Counted from the first letter of the stretch, positions 47,611 through 58,240 are shown. The stretch: DNA of 64,000 nucleotides from Leptospira harrisiae (GCF_002811945.1 NZ_NPDX01000001.1:1744501-1808500), one strand, 5' to 3'. The notes: generated from the letters alone by a model not told the origin. A program made the numbers and translations.

Positions 47611-49085
47611 GATTTTTATTCTTCGCACTTACCATCCTAGTTACATTTATGAATCCTCTTGGAGCCAGTCTTTTGGAGGATTATTGGAAAGCTGTCCAAA
47701 ACACAAAGGAAAAGTTTGAAATTTCAGACCATAGTCCCAAACGTTTTAGTTTTCGATTGGGCGAGGAACTACCTATCGTTTTACACAAAGAATCACTGAA
47801 TCATGAGATTTTTTGGTTTTGTCAAAAGTATTTAGACAAATACCATACAAACTATCCATATCCAAGATTCAAACAAGACATCAGGTCCCACTTAATTGAT
47901 CTTTATGGAGATCCAGCTCAAAACTTTTTAAGTGGAAAACTTTCGTTTTCTTGTTTTTCAGGTTGGAAAGAAGGAAGTTCCCTTTTAAAACTATCTTTCT
48001 TTTTGAACGATGAAGAATTTTTTCCTTACCGCTGGGATTATTATGATTCCAAAGGGCAATTGTTTCTTACAGAAGAAGATGAAACAAAAAATGGAAAAAA
48101 AGATAGTTTCACATATTATGCACAAACAGGTTGTCCAAAAGAAATCACTAAAGATAAAAATGATTTTGGTGGCATGGATGAATGGTGGTATTTTAAAAAT
48201 TGTCAACTTACGCGAGTTGAATATGATTCGAATGAAAACGGATATCGTGAACGAATTTGTTATTACGAAGGAAACAAAGAATCCTATTGTGAAGGTGTAG
48301 GAGAAAAGGAAGAAAGAGAAGCAATCCAACTCGAAACCAATCAAAAATTTCAGGAAGCCCTAAAAGCATATAGAAAGTCATTAAAAGAATACAAAAAAGA
48401 AGTTTCCAACGGAACTTCTCGCACTTGTTCCTTATTAAAAAAAATAGCAAACATAGAATACAACGAAAGAGATTTTACTTCTTTTACAAAAACACTCGAT
48501 GAATTTTTTTCCTACCGGGCCTGCGAATCGGATTCACTTGATGTATTAATTTATAAATCCTATTATTATCTTTATGTCATTGGCGATTATAAAACTGCAA
48601 AAGATAGTTACCAAAAAACCTCTGAAATTTATAAAAAAACTCACGGAGAAATTAGCCCGGAAATATTACTTAATTTGGCGTATGCACAATTTATGGACAA
48701 AGATCCTAACGCTTGTTTAGTTAGCTTAGAAAAACTTAATAGTCGCAGGCTCACAGCATATCCACGGTTTTTTTTATTTTATTATCGAGGTTCTTGTGAA
48801 TTGAGCCTTGGTCGATGGGATGATGCATACACAAACTTAAAACGGGCTCAAATTTTGGGAGGGGAAAAAGAGTTTTTGCCTGTTGTGTATTATAAATTAG
48901 GAAGGGCTTCATTTGCGACAAACCGAGATCAGGAAGGAAATCTTTGGACTCACCAAGCTTTACTTTATGATTTTGAATTGATCGAAAAAATGGAGTTTGA
49001 TCCCCTCTTTGATCGTTTTTTTGAATCTGTAAATGGGAAATCACATAAAAGAAAATATTACTTGAATAAACAAAAAAGACAATGA
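47607..49085 (+). CDS. Secreted TPR-repeat protein, unknown
   Basis: The protein has 492 residues from TTG 47607, which overlaps the preceding stop. A signal peptide (about 1-20, ending LGAS) is likely. The central part has a WWYFKN segment and an acidic DETKNGKKDSFTYYA-type stretch seen in toxin-antidote-like and EF-like repeats. The last half (about 240-480) has TPR-like helices. It probably works outside the cytoplasm. The family is not recognised. Confidence 0.6.
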   Translation: MRFLFFALTILVTFMNPLGASLLEDYWKAVQNTKEKFEISDHSPKRFSFRLGEELPIVLHKESLNHEIFWFCQKYLDKYHTNYPYPRFKQDIRSHLIDLYGDPAQNFLSGKLSFSCFSGWKEGSSLLKLSFFLNDEEFFPYRWDYYDSKGQLFLTEEDETKNGKKDSFTYYAQTGCPKEITKDKNDFGGMDEWWYFKNCQLTRVEYDSNENGYRERICYYEGNKESYCEGVGEKEEREAIQLETNQKFQEALKAYRKSLKEYKKEVSNGTSRTCSLLKKIANIEYNERDFTSFTKTLDEFFSYRACESDSLDVLIYKSYYYLYVIGDYKTAKDSYQKTSEIYKKTHGEISPEILLNLAYAQFMDKDPNACLVSLEKLNSRRLTAYPRFFLFYYRGSCELSLGRWDDAYTNLKRAQILGGEKEFLPVVYYKLGRASFATNRDQEGNLWTHQALLYDFELIEKMEFDPLFDRFFESVNGKSHKRKYYLNKQKRQ

Positions 49086-49116
49086 TAGTCAGCATCTACG
49101 GAGACTGATACGATCA

Positions 49117-50991
49117 ATGAAAAATTTTACGACGCTGAATGATGTTTTTTATTATGCCAACAGAGCTTATGGCTCCAAAGAAATGTTCTTTGGAAAAGAT
49201 GCTGCAAAAAACTTTTTTGGTCGTACGTTTTCAGATATTTTTCATAAGGCGGAAAACCTTGCCCTTTCCCTTTTGCAAATGGGGATCCAACCTGGAGACA
49301 GAATCGGGCTTATGGCCGACAATCGTACGGAATGGGTCATTGCCGACATCGCCACTCTGTTAAACGGTGCTGTAAACGTTCCAAGGGGATCTGATTCCAC
49401 ACCGCAAGAAATTGAATACATCCTTAGCCATTCAGAAAGTAAATATTGTTTTGTAGAACATGAAAAGTTATATGAATCCTTAAAACCCATTCTTTCCAAT
49501 ACCAAAGTTGAAAAAGTAATTATTCTAGACCCAGGGTTTCGTTCAAATGATACACTTGCTGTTTCTATGGAGACACTAATTCATGATGGTGAGACTCTTA
49601 GAAAAAATTTACCTTCATTGGAACTTCGCTCCAAACAAGTGAAACCCGATGATCTATTCACTATCATTTATACATCTGGCACTACCGGGATGCCCAAAGG
49701 TGTAATGCTCACACACCAAAATATGGTGTACAATGTCGTAAAAGTTCCACCGAGAGTGGGTCTTAAAAGTTCGGACAGGACTCTATCGATTCTTCCTGTT
49801 TGGCATATCTTTGAACGAGCCATTGACTATGCAATCATTGCAGAGGGAGCATCCATTGCGTATACAAATATCCGCGATTTACGAGATGATTTTCAAAAAA
49901 TCAAACCAAGTTTTATGGCATCAGCTCCAAGACTTTGGGAAAATTTATACCAGGGCATCAAACAAAAGTTAGAAAAAGCTCCAGAAAACAAACGGAAACT
50001 TTTTGATTTTGCATATGATATTTGTAAAAAATTTAAAGACGGACAAGACTACCTAGCAGGAAACAAACTTTTAACAAAAGAAGAATCGCCATTTGAAAGA
50101 GCAAAAAACACTGCAGTTTCTCTAGGTTATGTATTAAATTTATTTTTACTTTCTAAAGTATTGGATGGACTTGTGTTTTCGAAAATTCGAGATGTTTTAG
50201 GAGGCCACCTAACAGGAACTATTTCTGGAGGTGGAGCACTCCCAGCTCATGTTGATGAATTTTTTAATGTCATTGGCATTCCTGTATATGAAGGTTATGG
50301 AATGACCGAATGTGCACCGATAATTTCGGTTCGTTCTGTGGGAAATGTAGTCCAAGGTTCCGTTGGGAAATGGCCTGATGGAACCATTGTCAAAATTGTC
50401 AATGACCAAGGAGAATCTGTTCCCAAAGGAAAAATGGGAATCATTCATATCAAAGGCCCACAGGTAATGAAAGGATATTATAAAAATGAAGAAGCCACGT
50501 CCAAGGCCATTCATGACGGTTGGATGAATACGGGAGACTTGGGATTCATTTCTTTTAACGACACTTTGTCTGTCAGAGGCCGAGTCAAAGACACCATTGT
50601 TTTATTAGGTGGTGAGAACGTGGAACCAGTTCCTATTGAAAATTTATTATTAGAAAATGCACTCATCAACCAAGTCATTGTGGTGGGCCAGGATCAAAAA
50701 TCACTTACGGCACTTATCTGGCCCGATAAAGATAGAATGAAGGAAGCGGGCCTAAGCACCAAAGAAGGCGAAGACTTAAACCAAAACAAGGATATTCGAC
50801 TTTATTACCAAAATATCATTAAAAAACAAATTTCTTCAGAAAACGGATTCAAATCTTTTGAAAAACTTACAGACTTCCGCTTTTTACCAAAAGCAATGGA
50901 AGTGGGAGATGAATTGACGAACCTTTTCAAAATGAAAAGGAACGTCATCCATGATAAATACAAAGATCTAATCAAATCGATGTATAATTAA
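49117..50991 (+). CDS. Long-chain fatty-acid-CoA ligase, AMP-binding
   Basis: The protein has 624 residues. Core motifs are present: YTSGTTGMPKGVMLTHQN (P-loop), GYGMTECAP, the hinge GRVKDTIVLLGGENV and a C-terminal LTNLFKMKR. It activates long-chain fatty acids through an acyl-adenylate. The size and the extended insertion match the FadD15/FAA-type group. Its 3' end overlaps that of pepN by 4 bases. Confidence 0.92.
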   Translation: MKNFTTLNDVFYYANRAYGSKEMFFGKDAAKNFFGRTFSDIFHKAENLALSLLQMGIQPGDRIGLMADNRTEWVIADIATLLNGAVNVPRGSDSTPQEIEYILSHSESKYCFVEHEKLYESLKPILSNTKVEKVIILDPGFRSNDTLAVSMETLIHDGETLRKNLPSLELRSKQVKPDDLFTIIYTSGTTGMPKGVMLTHQNMVYNVVKVPPRVGLKSSDRTLSILPVWHIFERAIDYAIIAEGASIAYTNIRDLRDDFQKIKPSFMASAPRLWENLYQGIKQKLEKAPENKRKLFDFAYDICKKFKDGQDYLAGNKLLTKEESPFERAKNTAVSLGYVLNLFLLSKVLDGLVFSKIRDVLGGHLTGTISGGGALPAHVDEFFNVIGIPVYEGYGMTECAPIISVRSVGNVVQGSVGKWPDGTIVKIVNDQGESVPKGKMGIIHIKGPQVMKGYYKNEEATSKAIHDGWMNTGDLGFISFNDTLSVRGRVKDTIVLLGGENVEPVPIENLLLENALINQVIVVGQDQKSLTALIWPDKDRMKEAGLSTKEGEDLNQNKDIRLYYQNIIKKQISSENGFKSFEKLTDFRFLPKAMEVGDELTNLFKMKRNVIHDKYKDLIKSMYN

Positions 50992-53561
50992 AGTGAACTG
51001 AGAATGGTGCCAACGATCTCCCCTAATTCTTTCGAAAGATTGGGGAGAGAGGCAAGAGTTTCAAGCTCACGTTTGGCAATCTGCGGAAGTTCTCCTTTTT
51101 GTTTTGAAACGGGAGAATATAATTTGGTGAGAGCAGCTGCCATTTGTGGATTAATCTCGTTTAAAATTTTAATTCGTTTAGCTAAAAAAGAATACCCGCT
51201 CCCATCTTCTTTATGAAAGGTCAATGGATTTCTTGCCAAACTAAAATACAAGGATCGAACTTTGTTCGGATTACGAACGTTAAACTGTGGATGATTTTCT
51301 AACTGTTCGGTGATTTCCAATCGGTTCTCACCTGTTCCCACTTGGGCGGCAAACCAAATATCTAAAACCAAACTATCCTGTTTCCATTTATCAAAAAACA
51401 AGTTTACTGATTTTTCTTTTTCTTTAGAATCTACTTCGATTAGAAATTTCAGTGCCGAAACTTCTTCACTCATGTGTTTAGCTTCCCTTTGTTCCGCCAC
51501 GGCTAATCGTTCAAACTTTCTTGTAGCATCATAAAGAAGATAATACAAACTAATATTCTTTAATCTTCGTTTACCAATTTCTTCCTTTGTTTGTATAGGA
51601 ATGGTTTTTCGATTTTCCTCGAATAAAACTTGAAACTGATTGGTAAAAGTGGTTGAGATGGTTTGGACTGCCCACACTCTTAACTTTTGAATTTTCTGAA
51701 ATTCATAACAACCAATGTTTTCACTAATCTGTGTTAAACCAGGAAAGGATAAATAAAAACTATGATAGGTTTTGTCCCAATTCCTTCCAAAAGAATCTGC
51801 AATGGTTTCCAAAATAATTGAGAAGTATTCTTCTTGGCCAGAAACTATGGATTTTTGAAACCAATCGAAAATCAGATTTTGAAAAGCAAAAAAACGTGAA
51901 ACTCCATCCGTCTCAACCTTTGCTAAAATTTGTTTTTCCTCTTCAGATTGATTGTAATCTAACCTGATAGGACTTGATAGAGATCGAAACAAAGATACAA
52001 TTGGTTTTGTTCCATTTGTATCCAATGCGGAAATTCGAATTTGATCCCGGACTCCGCTCATCAAACGTTTTTCTTCTTTGAGTATCTGTCCTTCCTTATC
52101 AAAAACAGCCAAGGAATTCGAAAATACTAATGGATATTCGTTTCCACCAGTATCAGTAATATCTAAAATCCATTCATTAGAGTCCTTTGCGTAATGTTCT
52201 TTCACGGAAAGTAAGGGAGTTCCACTTCTGTGGTACCAGTTGCGTAAATAAGGAATTTGATTGCCGGCAGCTTCTTCCATTGAGGAAACAAATTCTTCGA
52301 ATGTGACTCCTTGACCATCATATTTAGAAAGATAATGTTTTAGTCCTCTTTTAAATTTCTCTCTACCAATGAGCTCTGAGACCAAACGAATGACTTCTGC
52401 TCCTTTTTCATATACAGTCACTGTATAAAAATTATTCATCTCCTTATAGGATTTTGGTAGTATTGGATGAGACATGGGTCCTTGGTCTTCTGGAAACTGA
52501 AATTCTTTTAAAAACAAAACATCTTTGATTCGTTTGACAGCAGGGTCTGTCATATCTTCCGTGAACCATTGGTCCCTAAAAACGGTAAGGCCTTCTTTTA
52601 AAGTAAGGTTGAACCAATTCCGAAGTGTCACACGATTCCCAGTCCAGTTATGAAAATATTCATGTGCAATCACTGCGAGAATGGCTTCAAAACTTTCATC
52701 TGTTGCTGATTTTTTATCAGCAAGCACTAGTTTGGCGTTAAATAAATTTAGACCCTTGTTTTCCATTGCTCCCATATTAAAATCTTCTACAGCAACAATC
52801 ATAAACAAATCAAGATCATATTCTAACCCAAAAGTATCTTCATCCCAGCGCATTGCTTTTTTTAAAGATTCAAATGCAAAGCTTACTTTTTCTTCGTTAC
52901 CTTTTTCCACATAAATCTTCAGAGTGATATCTCTTCCTGACTGAGTGATAAATGTATCTTTAGTTTCTACTAATTCCCCTGCAACAAGTGCAAAAAGATA
53001 AGAAGGTTTGGGAAACGGGTCTTCCCAAATAACTTCTTTTTTTCCAGCATCAACTCTTTCTTCTAACAAATTCCCGTTGGACAACATCACAGGAAAAAGG
53101 GTCAAATCTCCGGCAATGGTCACACGAAAACGCATCATATTGTCAGGTCGATCGATCGAATAAACAATCTTTCTAAAACCTTCTGGTTCATTCTGAGTAC
53201 ATAACATTGAACCTGATTTGTATAAACCTTCCAAAGATGTATTCCCAGCCGGTGAAATACGATTTTCAATTGTGAGCCGAAAGTTGGGTTTAGGGGGATG
53301 TAGAATTAAAATTCCGGTGGGAGAGATTTGGTATTCGCTGGGCTCGACAATCGCACCATCAATACGTAAAGACAAAAACTCCAAAGACTCACCATTGAGA
53401 AATAATGGCTGAATTGTTTCGGAAGAAAGAACCACATCATAATCGGCTCTGACAACTGTCATGTGTAGATCCAAATCAAATCTTAGTTCTAATTTAGGGG
53501 TTAACCAGGGGCTTGGTTTGTAGTCTTCTAACTTATGGACGAGAGAGGAGGATGGAGTCAT
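50988..53561 (-). CDS. pepN: Aminopeptidase N (M1 metallopeptidase)
   Basis: The protein has 857 residues. The exopeptidase motif GAMENKGLN and the zinc motif HEYFHNWTG (near residue 296, with the third Glu in LKEGLTVFRDQWF) are present. The late Tyr of the active site is likely in FYTVTVYEKGAEV. It removes N-terminal amino acids from peptides. A AGGAGG site directly abuts the ATG. The RRM protein gene lies 41 bases upstream in the same orientation. Confidence 0.95.
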   Translation of the reverse strand: MTPSSSLVHKLEDYKPSPWLTPKLELRFDLDLHMTVVRADYDVVLSSETIQPLFLNGESLEFLSLRIDGAIVEPSEYQISPTGILILHPPKPNFRLTIENRISPAGNTSLEGLYKSGSMLCTQNEPEGFRKIVYSIDRPDNMMRFRVTIAGDLTLFPVMLSNGNLLEERVDAGKKEVIWEDPFPKPSYLFALVAGELVETKDTFITQSGRDITLKIYVEKGNEEKVSFAFESLKKAMRWDEDTFGLEYDLDLFMIVAVEDFNMGAMENKGLNLFNAKLVLADKKSATDESFEAILAVIAHEYFHNWTGNRVTLRNWFNLTLKEGLTVFRDQWFTEDMTDPAVKRIKDVLFLKEFQFPEDQGPMSHPILPKSYKEMNNFYTVTVYEKGAEVIRLVSELIGREKFKRGLKHYLSKYDGQGVTFEEFVSSMEEAAGNQIPYLRNWYHRSGTPLLSVKEHYAKDSNEWILDITDTGGNEYPLVFSNSLAVFDKEGQILKEEKRLMSGVRDQIRISALDTNGTKPIVSLFRSLSSPIRLDYNQSEEEKQILAKVETDGVSRFFAFQNLIFDWFQKSIVSGQEEYFSIILETIADSFGRNWDKTYHSFYLSFPGLTQISENIGCYEFQKIQKLRVWAVQTISTTFTNQFQVLFEENRKTIPIQTKEEIGKRRLKNISLYYLLYDATRKFERLAVAEQREAKHMSEEVSALKFLIEVDSKEKEKSVNLFFDKWKQDSLVLDIWFAAQVGTGENRLEITEQLENHPQFNVRNPNKVRSLYFSLARNPLTFHKEDGSGYSFLAKRIKILNEINPQMAAALTKLYSPVSKQKGELPQIAKRELETLASLPNLSKELGEIVGTILSSL

Positions 53562-53602
53562 CCTCCTTCTTTAAGGGATGGGCCATCCCGGAAAAGTGAA
53601 TT

Positions 53603-53872
53603 TTAGTTCTGTTTTTCTTTTCTTTTATCCTCAGCAAATGTTACCTTGAGATTCCTTCCATCAACAGGTTGTCCATTCATTTGAGTGACTGCCTCTTCTG
53701 CCTCTTCTTCATTGGCGTAAGTGATAAAAGCAAACCCTCTAAAATTCCCAGTTTCCCGGTCGTGAATCATTTTCAGATCTTGGATCACTCCGTAAACGGA
53801 GAATATCTGGCGTATATTTTCTTCCTTAAGGGTAAATTTCAAATTTCCCACATATATTTTCTTAGAAATCAT
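53603..53872 (-). CDS. RRM-type RNA-binding protein
   Basis: The protein has 89 residues made of one RNA recognition motif: RNP2 IYVGNLKF near residue 6 and RNP1 FRGFAFITY near residue 45. Single-RRM proteins are found in cyanobacteria and spirochaetes, often cold-regulated. RNA binding is supported by the aromatic residues at the usual RNP positions. GAGG lies six bases before the ATG. It is transcribed toward pepN. Confidence 0.93.
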   Translation of the reverse strand: MISKKIYVGNLKFTLKEENIRQIFSVYGVIQDLKMIHDRETGNFRGFAFITYANEEEAEEAVTQMNGQPVDGRNLKVTFAEDKRKEKQN

Positions 53873-54019
53873 TCCTGTCCTCGTAAAACCAATTGCACGT
53901 ACCCAAGCAACTTGGGAACCGGGATGATTAGATACAATTGAAAGAAAATGTCAACATCAAATATTTCTTGCATATTCTGAAAGATGGCAATTATTTGAGA
54001 CTCTTCTCCAGGTATCCCT

Positions 54020-55690
54020 TTGAACGAAAAACCCTATATCTTATGCATCGATGATGAATTCTTCATCCTTTGGAATCTCAAAGAACAACTTAAAAAAGTC
54101 TTTGGATCCACTTTCACCATTGAAACTGCGGAAAGTGCTGAAACAGCAAAGGAAATCATGAAAGAAATTGAGGGAAGTTCCGGAGACCTAGCCGTTGTCA
54201 TCTGCGACCACGTAATGCCTGGCCAAAAAGGTGATGAATTTCTCATTGAAATGCAAGAAACGCACCCCCGAACCAAAAAAATAATGCTTACGGGACAAGC
54301 ACCTGCCCAAGCCATTGGAAACGCCCTCAATCACGGTTGTTTGTATCGATACCTGTCCAAACCTTGGGATGCACATGACCTAGAACTTACCATCAAACAG
54401 GCCATTGACGCTTATTTCCAAGAAAAAACTTTAGAGGAAAAAAACAAAGAACTCGCTGATTCTCTTTATTTTCATAGGGATTCTAAATACCCCAATTTCG
54501 AATCTTTGGTACAACAACTAAAAAATGACAAATCTCCAACAGCGAATCATTCAATGATCCTAATTAAAATTGTCAGTTTTCCTACCATCATTAAAACGTT
54601 CGGAATTGAAGTGTATCGTAAACTATTTAGAAAACTACTACAACTACTCTCGGTCCACTTACAAAACGAAGAAATGGTCTTTCATATATATTCCGATGAA
54701 ATTGCAGTCCTTTCCACCTTATCAGAACAAACGTTAGTGGAAAAAATCAGGAGTTTCCGTTTATTATTAAAATCGGATGACTTGATTTTAGATGGAGTGG
54801 GATTCCACCTAGATTGTCGATTTTCTTCTGCCTCCGGTCAAGAGGATTGTTATTACAAAGCTAAACTTGCATTATTTCGAGCAGAATCGCAAAGTTCTTC
54901 CGAATTTGTTTCTTATACAGAAGATCTTTCGACAGACCATCATTTACAAAACTTCCAACGTAGTCAAAAAATCCAAGCTGCGATCACGAACAAACAAATA
55001 ATCCCCTACTTTCAAGGGATTGTTGATAACCAAACAAAACAAATACGAAAATTTGAATGTTTAGCAAGAATCAAAGATAGAGATGCCATTCTTACTCCCG
55101 ATGTATTTTTGAAGTTAGCAAAGGTTACAGGAAGCATTCGTATGATTGGTTTACAAATGATTGATGAATCTATGAATTATTTTTCTGATAAACCTTTTGA
55201 TTTTTCGATCAATCTTACAGAATCCGAATTAGAATATAAAAGTTTTAGCAAATGGGTGGAAGCAAGACTTGCTCACTACCGAATTGATCCCAATCGAGTG
55301 ACATTTGAAATTTTAGAAGATGTCAGTTTTTCGGAAAATAGAAATAGCCTTTTTACCATTCGTGACTTAAAAACCATGGGTTGCCAAATTGCCATCGATG
55401 ATTTTGGTGTCCAATACTCAAACCTAGCTCGGTTATTAGAATTTGATCCCGATTATCTTAAAATTGACGGTCAATTCATTCGAAATTTGCCTGAAAATAA
55501 AACTGCCTACTTACTAGTGCAAGGGATTGTGGAATTGGCAAGAGGAATTGGCGCAAAGGTAGTGGCTGAGTTCGTAGACCGCACAGCCATTCAAGACATG
55601 ATCGAAACCTTAGGCATTGAATATTCCCAAGGTTATTTGTTTATGAAACCATCCCCGACAATTCCTGCCGAAGCCAACTTACGATTGTAA
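54020..55690 (+). CDS. Response regulator with degenerate GGDEF and EAL domains
   Basis: The protein has 556 residues from TTG 54020. REC domain (1-125) shows DDE near residue 12, VICDHVMPG with the phospho-Asp near 60 and Lys in SKPWD. The middle (about 150-285) resembles GGDEF but the site reads YSDEI. The EAL domain (about 310-550) keeps most catalytic positions: ECLARI for EAL, SINLTESELE, FEILEDVS, IDDFGV and YLKIDGQF; the A is a C. It is likely a c-di-GMP phosphodiesterase or receptor. The cognate kinase is not adjacent. Confidence 0.85.
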   Translation: MNEKPYILCIDDEFFILWNLKEQLKKVFGSTFTIETAESAETAKEIMKEIEGSSGDLAVVICDHVMPGQKGDEFLIEMQETHPRTKKIMLTGQAPAQAIGNALNHGCLYRYLSKPWDAHDLELTIKQAIDAYFQEKTLEEKNKELADSLYFHRDSKYPNFESLVQQLKNDKSPTANHSMILIKIVSFPTIIKTFGIEVYRKLFRKLLQLLSVHLQNEEMVFHIYSDEIAVLSTLSEQTLVEKIRSFRLLLKSDDLILDGVGFHLDCRFSSASGQEDCYYKAKLALFRAESQSSSEFVSYTEDLSTDHHLQNFQRSQKIQAAITNKQIIPYFQGIVDNQTKQIRKFECLARIKDRDAILTPDVFLKLAKVTGSIRMIGLQMIDESMNYFSDKPFDFSINLTESELEYKSFSKWVEARLAHYRIDPNRVTFEILEDVSFSENRNSLFTIRDLKTMGCQIAIDDFGVQYSNLARLLEFDPDYLKIDGQFIRNLPENKTAYLLVQGIVELARGIGAKVVAEFVDRTAIQDMIETLGIEYSQGYLFMKPSPTIPAEANLRL

Positions 55691-55713
55691 GTTGGCAATC
55701 AACACTAAAGAAT

Positions 55714-55968
55714 TTATTGAACGGGAACTCCAGGTATTTCTTTTTTCTTTTTCTCCTTAGATAATAAACCTTTGAGTTTTTCTTGGGTTGCTGGGTCTTG
55801 GAGTTTTTCTTTTCCCATTTGGATGGCTTTTTGCCCTTCCTCGGAATTTGCTTTTTCGATGATTTTATCGACAAGACCTGGTTCTTCAGAACCTCCATCG
55901 CGGGATTGCGAACTAGCGCAACTGAGTGAAAGTGAAAGCATGGTTGCTAAAATAATTGTTTGTTTCAT
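55714..55968 (-). CDS. Small lipoprotein, unknown
   Basis: The protein has 84 residues. The signal peptide ends in LSLSLSC (Cys17), a good lipobox. The mature part is Lys/Glu-rich and probably helical. It has no recognised family. Its gene lies convergent to the REC-EAL gene and 139 bases from the divergent APC permease start. Confidence 0.8.
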   Translation of the reverse strand: MKQTIILATMLSLSLSCASSQSRDGGSEEPGLVDKIIEKANSEEGQKAIQMGKEKLQDPATQEKLKGLLSKEKKKKEIPGVPVQ

Positions 55969-56107
55969 ATCTGATTTCCGTAACAGAAAGGATTCTAGTT
56001 TCCAAATTTCGATCCGTCAATGGAAAAACAAAATCGTTTGTAGAAAACAAGCCTAGTTCTAAAACCATTCCTAAAATCGTTACTTAAATCAAAGATAAGG
56101 ATGTTTC

Positions 56108-57547
56108 ATGGATCAAAAATCTCTGGATCAGGATTCGGCACAATTAGAAGCACTCGGACTCAAATCTGAATTTGAACGTAGTATGAGTTTTTGGGAAAAT
56201 TTCTCTCTAGGGTTTACTTACCTCTCTCCTGTTGTGGGAGTGTATTCCGTATTTGCCCTAGCAATCCAAGCTGGCGGTCCGCCGATGATTTGGAATTACT
56301 TATTAGTGGGTTTAGGCCAATTTTTAGTCTGCTTGATTTTCGGGGAGATTGTTTCCCAATACCCAATTTCAGGTGGAATCTACCCATGGTCTCTTCGTTT
56401 GGTGGGAGAACGTTGGGCTTGGATGTCTGCATGGGTCTATGCTTGGGCTCTCTTTACCACAGTGGCTGCTGTCGCCGTCGGAGGTGCTCCTTTCTTAAGT
56501 CAACTCATCGGAATTGAATTTGGAAATTCTGGATTCATTTGGATTGCAATCGGAATGATCCTAATCTCCACAATTCTCAATTTAAGTGGAACAAGACTAT
56601 TGGCACAGGTTGCTTTTTTTGGTTTTTTATGTGAATTGGTTGGAGCTGTCGTTGTTGGTGGTTATCTTTTAATTTTTGCAAAGGTTAATTCGCTCTCCAT
56701 TCTCTGGAATACATATTCCTTTGGCGACGGTACAAACTATTTTCCTGCTTTTCTCGCATCTTCTGTAGCAGCTATGTTTTGTTATTATGGGTTTGAAGCC
56801 TGTGGTGATGTTGCAGAAGAAACACCAAATGCGGGTTCTGCGATACCAAAATCCATGCGTATGACCATTTACATTGGTGGTGGTGCTGCAACCTTTGTAT
56901 GTTTGGCACTTCTACTTGCTTTACCAAATGTAGAAAAAGCAATTTCTGGAGAAGATGCTGATCCAGTCACGACAACTCTTGTTGCGGCAATGGGTATGAC
57001 AGGATACCGTATGGTGATTGTAGTGGTAATGGTTTCTTTTTTATCATGTTTACTCAGTTTACAAGCAGCAGCTAGTAGACTTCTTTTTTCCTTCGCTCGA
57101 GACGGAATGATCTTTGGCAGTAAACACTTAAACCATCTATCCAAATCTGGAAAAGTTCCAGTGAATGCTTTGATTGTCACGGGTCTCATTCCGATTGTCA
57201 TTGCAAGTATGGGACACTGGTTACAAGATGCAGTCACAACAATCATTAGTTTTGCCTCCGCAGGAATATATGTAGCGTTCCAAATGGTTGTGATTGCAGC
57301 TTTGTATGCTAGGTCCAAAGGATGGAAACCATCTGGATCGTTTACTTTGGGAAAATTGGGATTTCCCATCAATGCCATTGCTCTGTTCTACGGAATCACA
57401 GCGGTCGCCAATATGGTTTGGCCTAGAACACCAGAAGAACCTTGGTACATCAATTATGGAATGATTTTTACTTCACTAGTCGTTGTAGGCTCTGGAATCC
57501 TTTATCTTTTTCTAACGAAACCACATTTAAAAAGAAAAAGATCCTAG
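56108..57547 (+). CDS. APC family amino acid permease
   Basis: The protein has 479 residues with about twelve membrane helices. APC features include LGFTYLSPVVGVY, GEIVSQYPISGGIYPW and YGFEACGDVAEETPNAGSAIPKSM. It probably moves amino acids or polyamines with a proton or by exchange. The substrate is not readable. An AGGATG ribosome site precedes ATG 56108. Confidence 0.9.
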   Translation: MDQKSLDQDSAQLEALGLKSEFERSMSFWENFSLGFTYLSPVVGVYSVFALAIQAGGPPMIWNYLLVGLGQFLVCLIFGEIVSQYPISGGIYPWSLRLVGERWAWMSAWVYAWALFTTVAAVAVGGAPFLSQLIGIEFGNSGFIWIAIGMILISTILNLSGTRLLAQVAFFGFLCELVGAVVVGGYLLIFAKVNSLSILWNTYSFGDGTNYFPAFLASSVAAMFCYYGFEACGDVAEETPNAGSAIPKSMRMTIYIGGGAATFVCLALLLALPNVEKAISGEDADPVTTTLVAAMGMTGYRMVIVVVMVSFLSCLLSLQAAASRLLFSFARDGMIFGSKHLNHLSKSGKVPVNALIVTGLIPIVIASMGHWLQDAVTTIISFASAGIYVAFQMVVIAALYARSKGWKPSGSFTLGKLGFPINAIALFYGITAVANMVWPRTPEEPWYINYGMIFTSLVVVGSGILYLFLTKPHLKRKRS

Positions 57548-57582
57548 GAATATTCTGAATTGTTAATTTGATTTGTTTGGGA

Positions 57583-58212
57583 TCAGTTTTCTACCTTTTC
57601 CCAAACTTGAAACTCTCCACCAAGAATTTCTTCATTTAAAATCAAACGAAAACCAGGTAAAAAACTACCACCAAACCCGTGAAAGGTGATAAGCTTCGAC
57701 TTTGGTTTCAGCAAAAAAAGATTCTGTTTTAATGTTTGTAGATCTTTCAAAAACTGGTTTGAGGATTTATTTTTTTTTAAGTCAATAGAATGGCTTCCTC
57801 TCATTGTTTCATATAATGGGTTAAAACAATAATAATGTGAATGTCCATATGGGAATTGGGATAAAAAATCTGTATTATGAAACTGAACCCGATTGGTGCC
57901 CCAATGTTTTTTCAAAGTTTCAGATATAGTAAGGAGTTCTTGTCGAACTTCCAATCCATGTATCTCTAAGGAGTTTTTTGAAAGATAGGAAAGATAAATA
58001 CAAAACTTTCCAACACCTGAACCTAAATCCACAACAGAAGTTACATTTTCTGATGCAAGATATTTCCAAGTTCTATCAATGACTGAAATGGGAGTCCACT
58101 GGAATGGAGAGAGTGTTTGTAAAGGCAAAGGAAGATACGAATCCCACTTCGCATCTGTCATTGGATCCCCTACGATGATTTTCCTTACCTTGTTGAAAAA
58201 TTGGTTTCTCAT
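57583..58212 (-). CDS. SAM-dependent methyltransferase (class I fold), putative
   Basis: The protein has 209 residues. The SAM-binding motif I is TSVVDLGSGVGKFCIYLS near residue 56, and GLEVRQELLTISETLK gives the acidic motif II. The substrate is unknown. It is in the antisense orientation to its neighbours. Confidence 0.75.
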   Translation of the reverse strand: MRNQFFNKVRKIIVGDPMTDAKWDSYLPLPLQTLSPFQWTPISVIDRTWKYLASENVTSVVDLGSGVGKFCIYLSYLSKNSLEIHGLEVRQELLTISETLKKHWGTNRVQFHNTDFLSQFPYGHSHYYCFNPLYETMRGSHSIDLKKNKSSNQFLKDLQTLKQNLFLLKPKSKLITFHGFGGSFLPGFRLILNEEILGGEFQVWEKVEN

Positions 58213-58240
58213 TTTTCTATGTGTGTTACACCTTTTGCTT

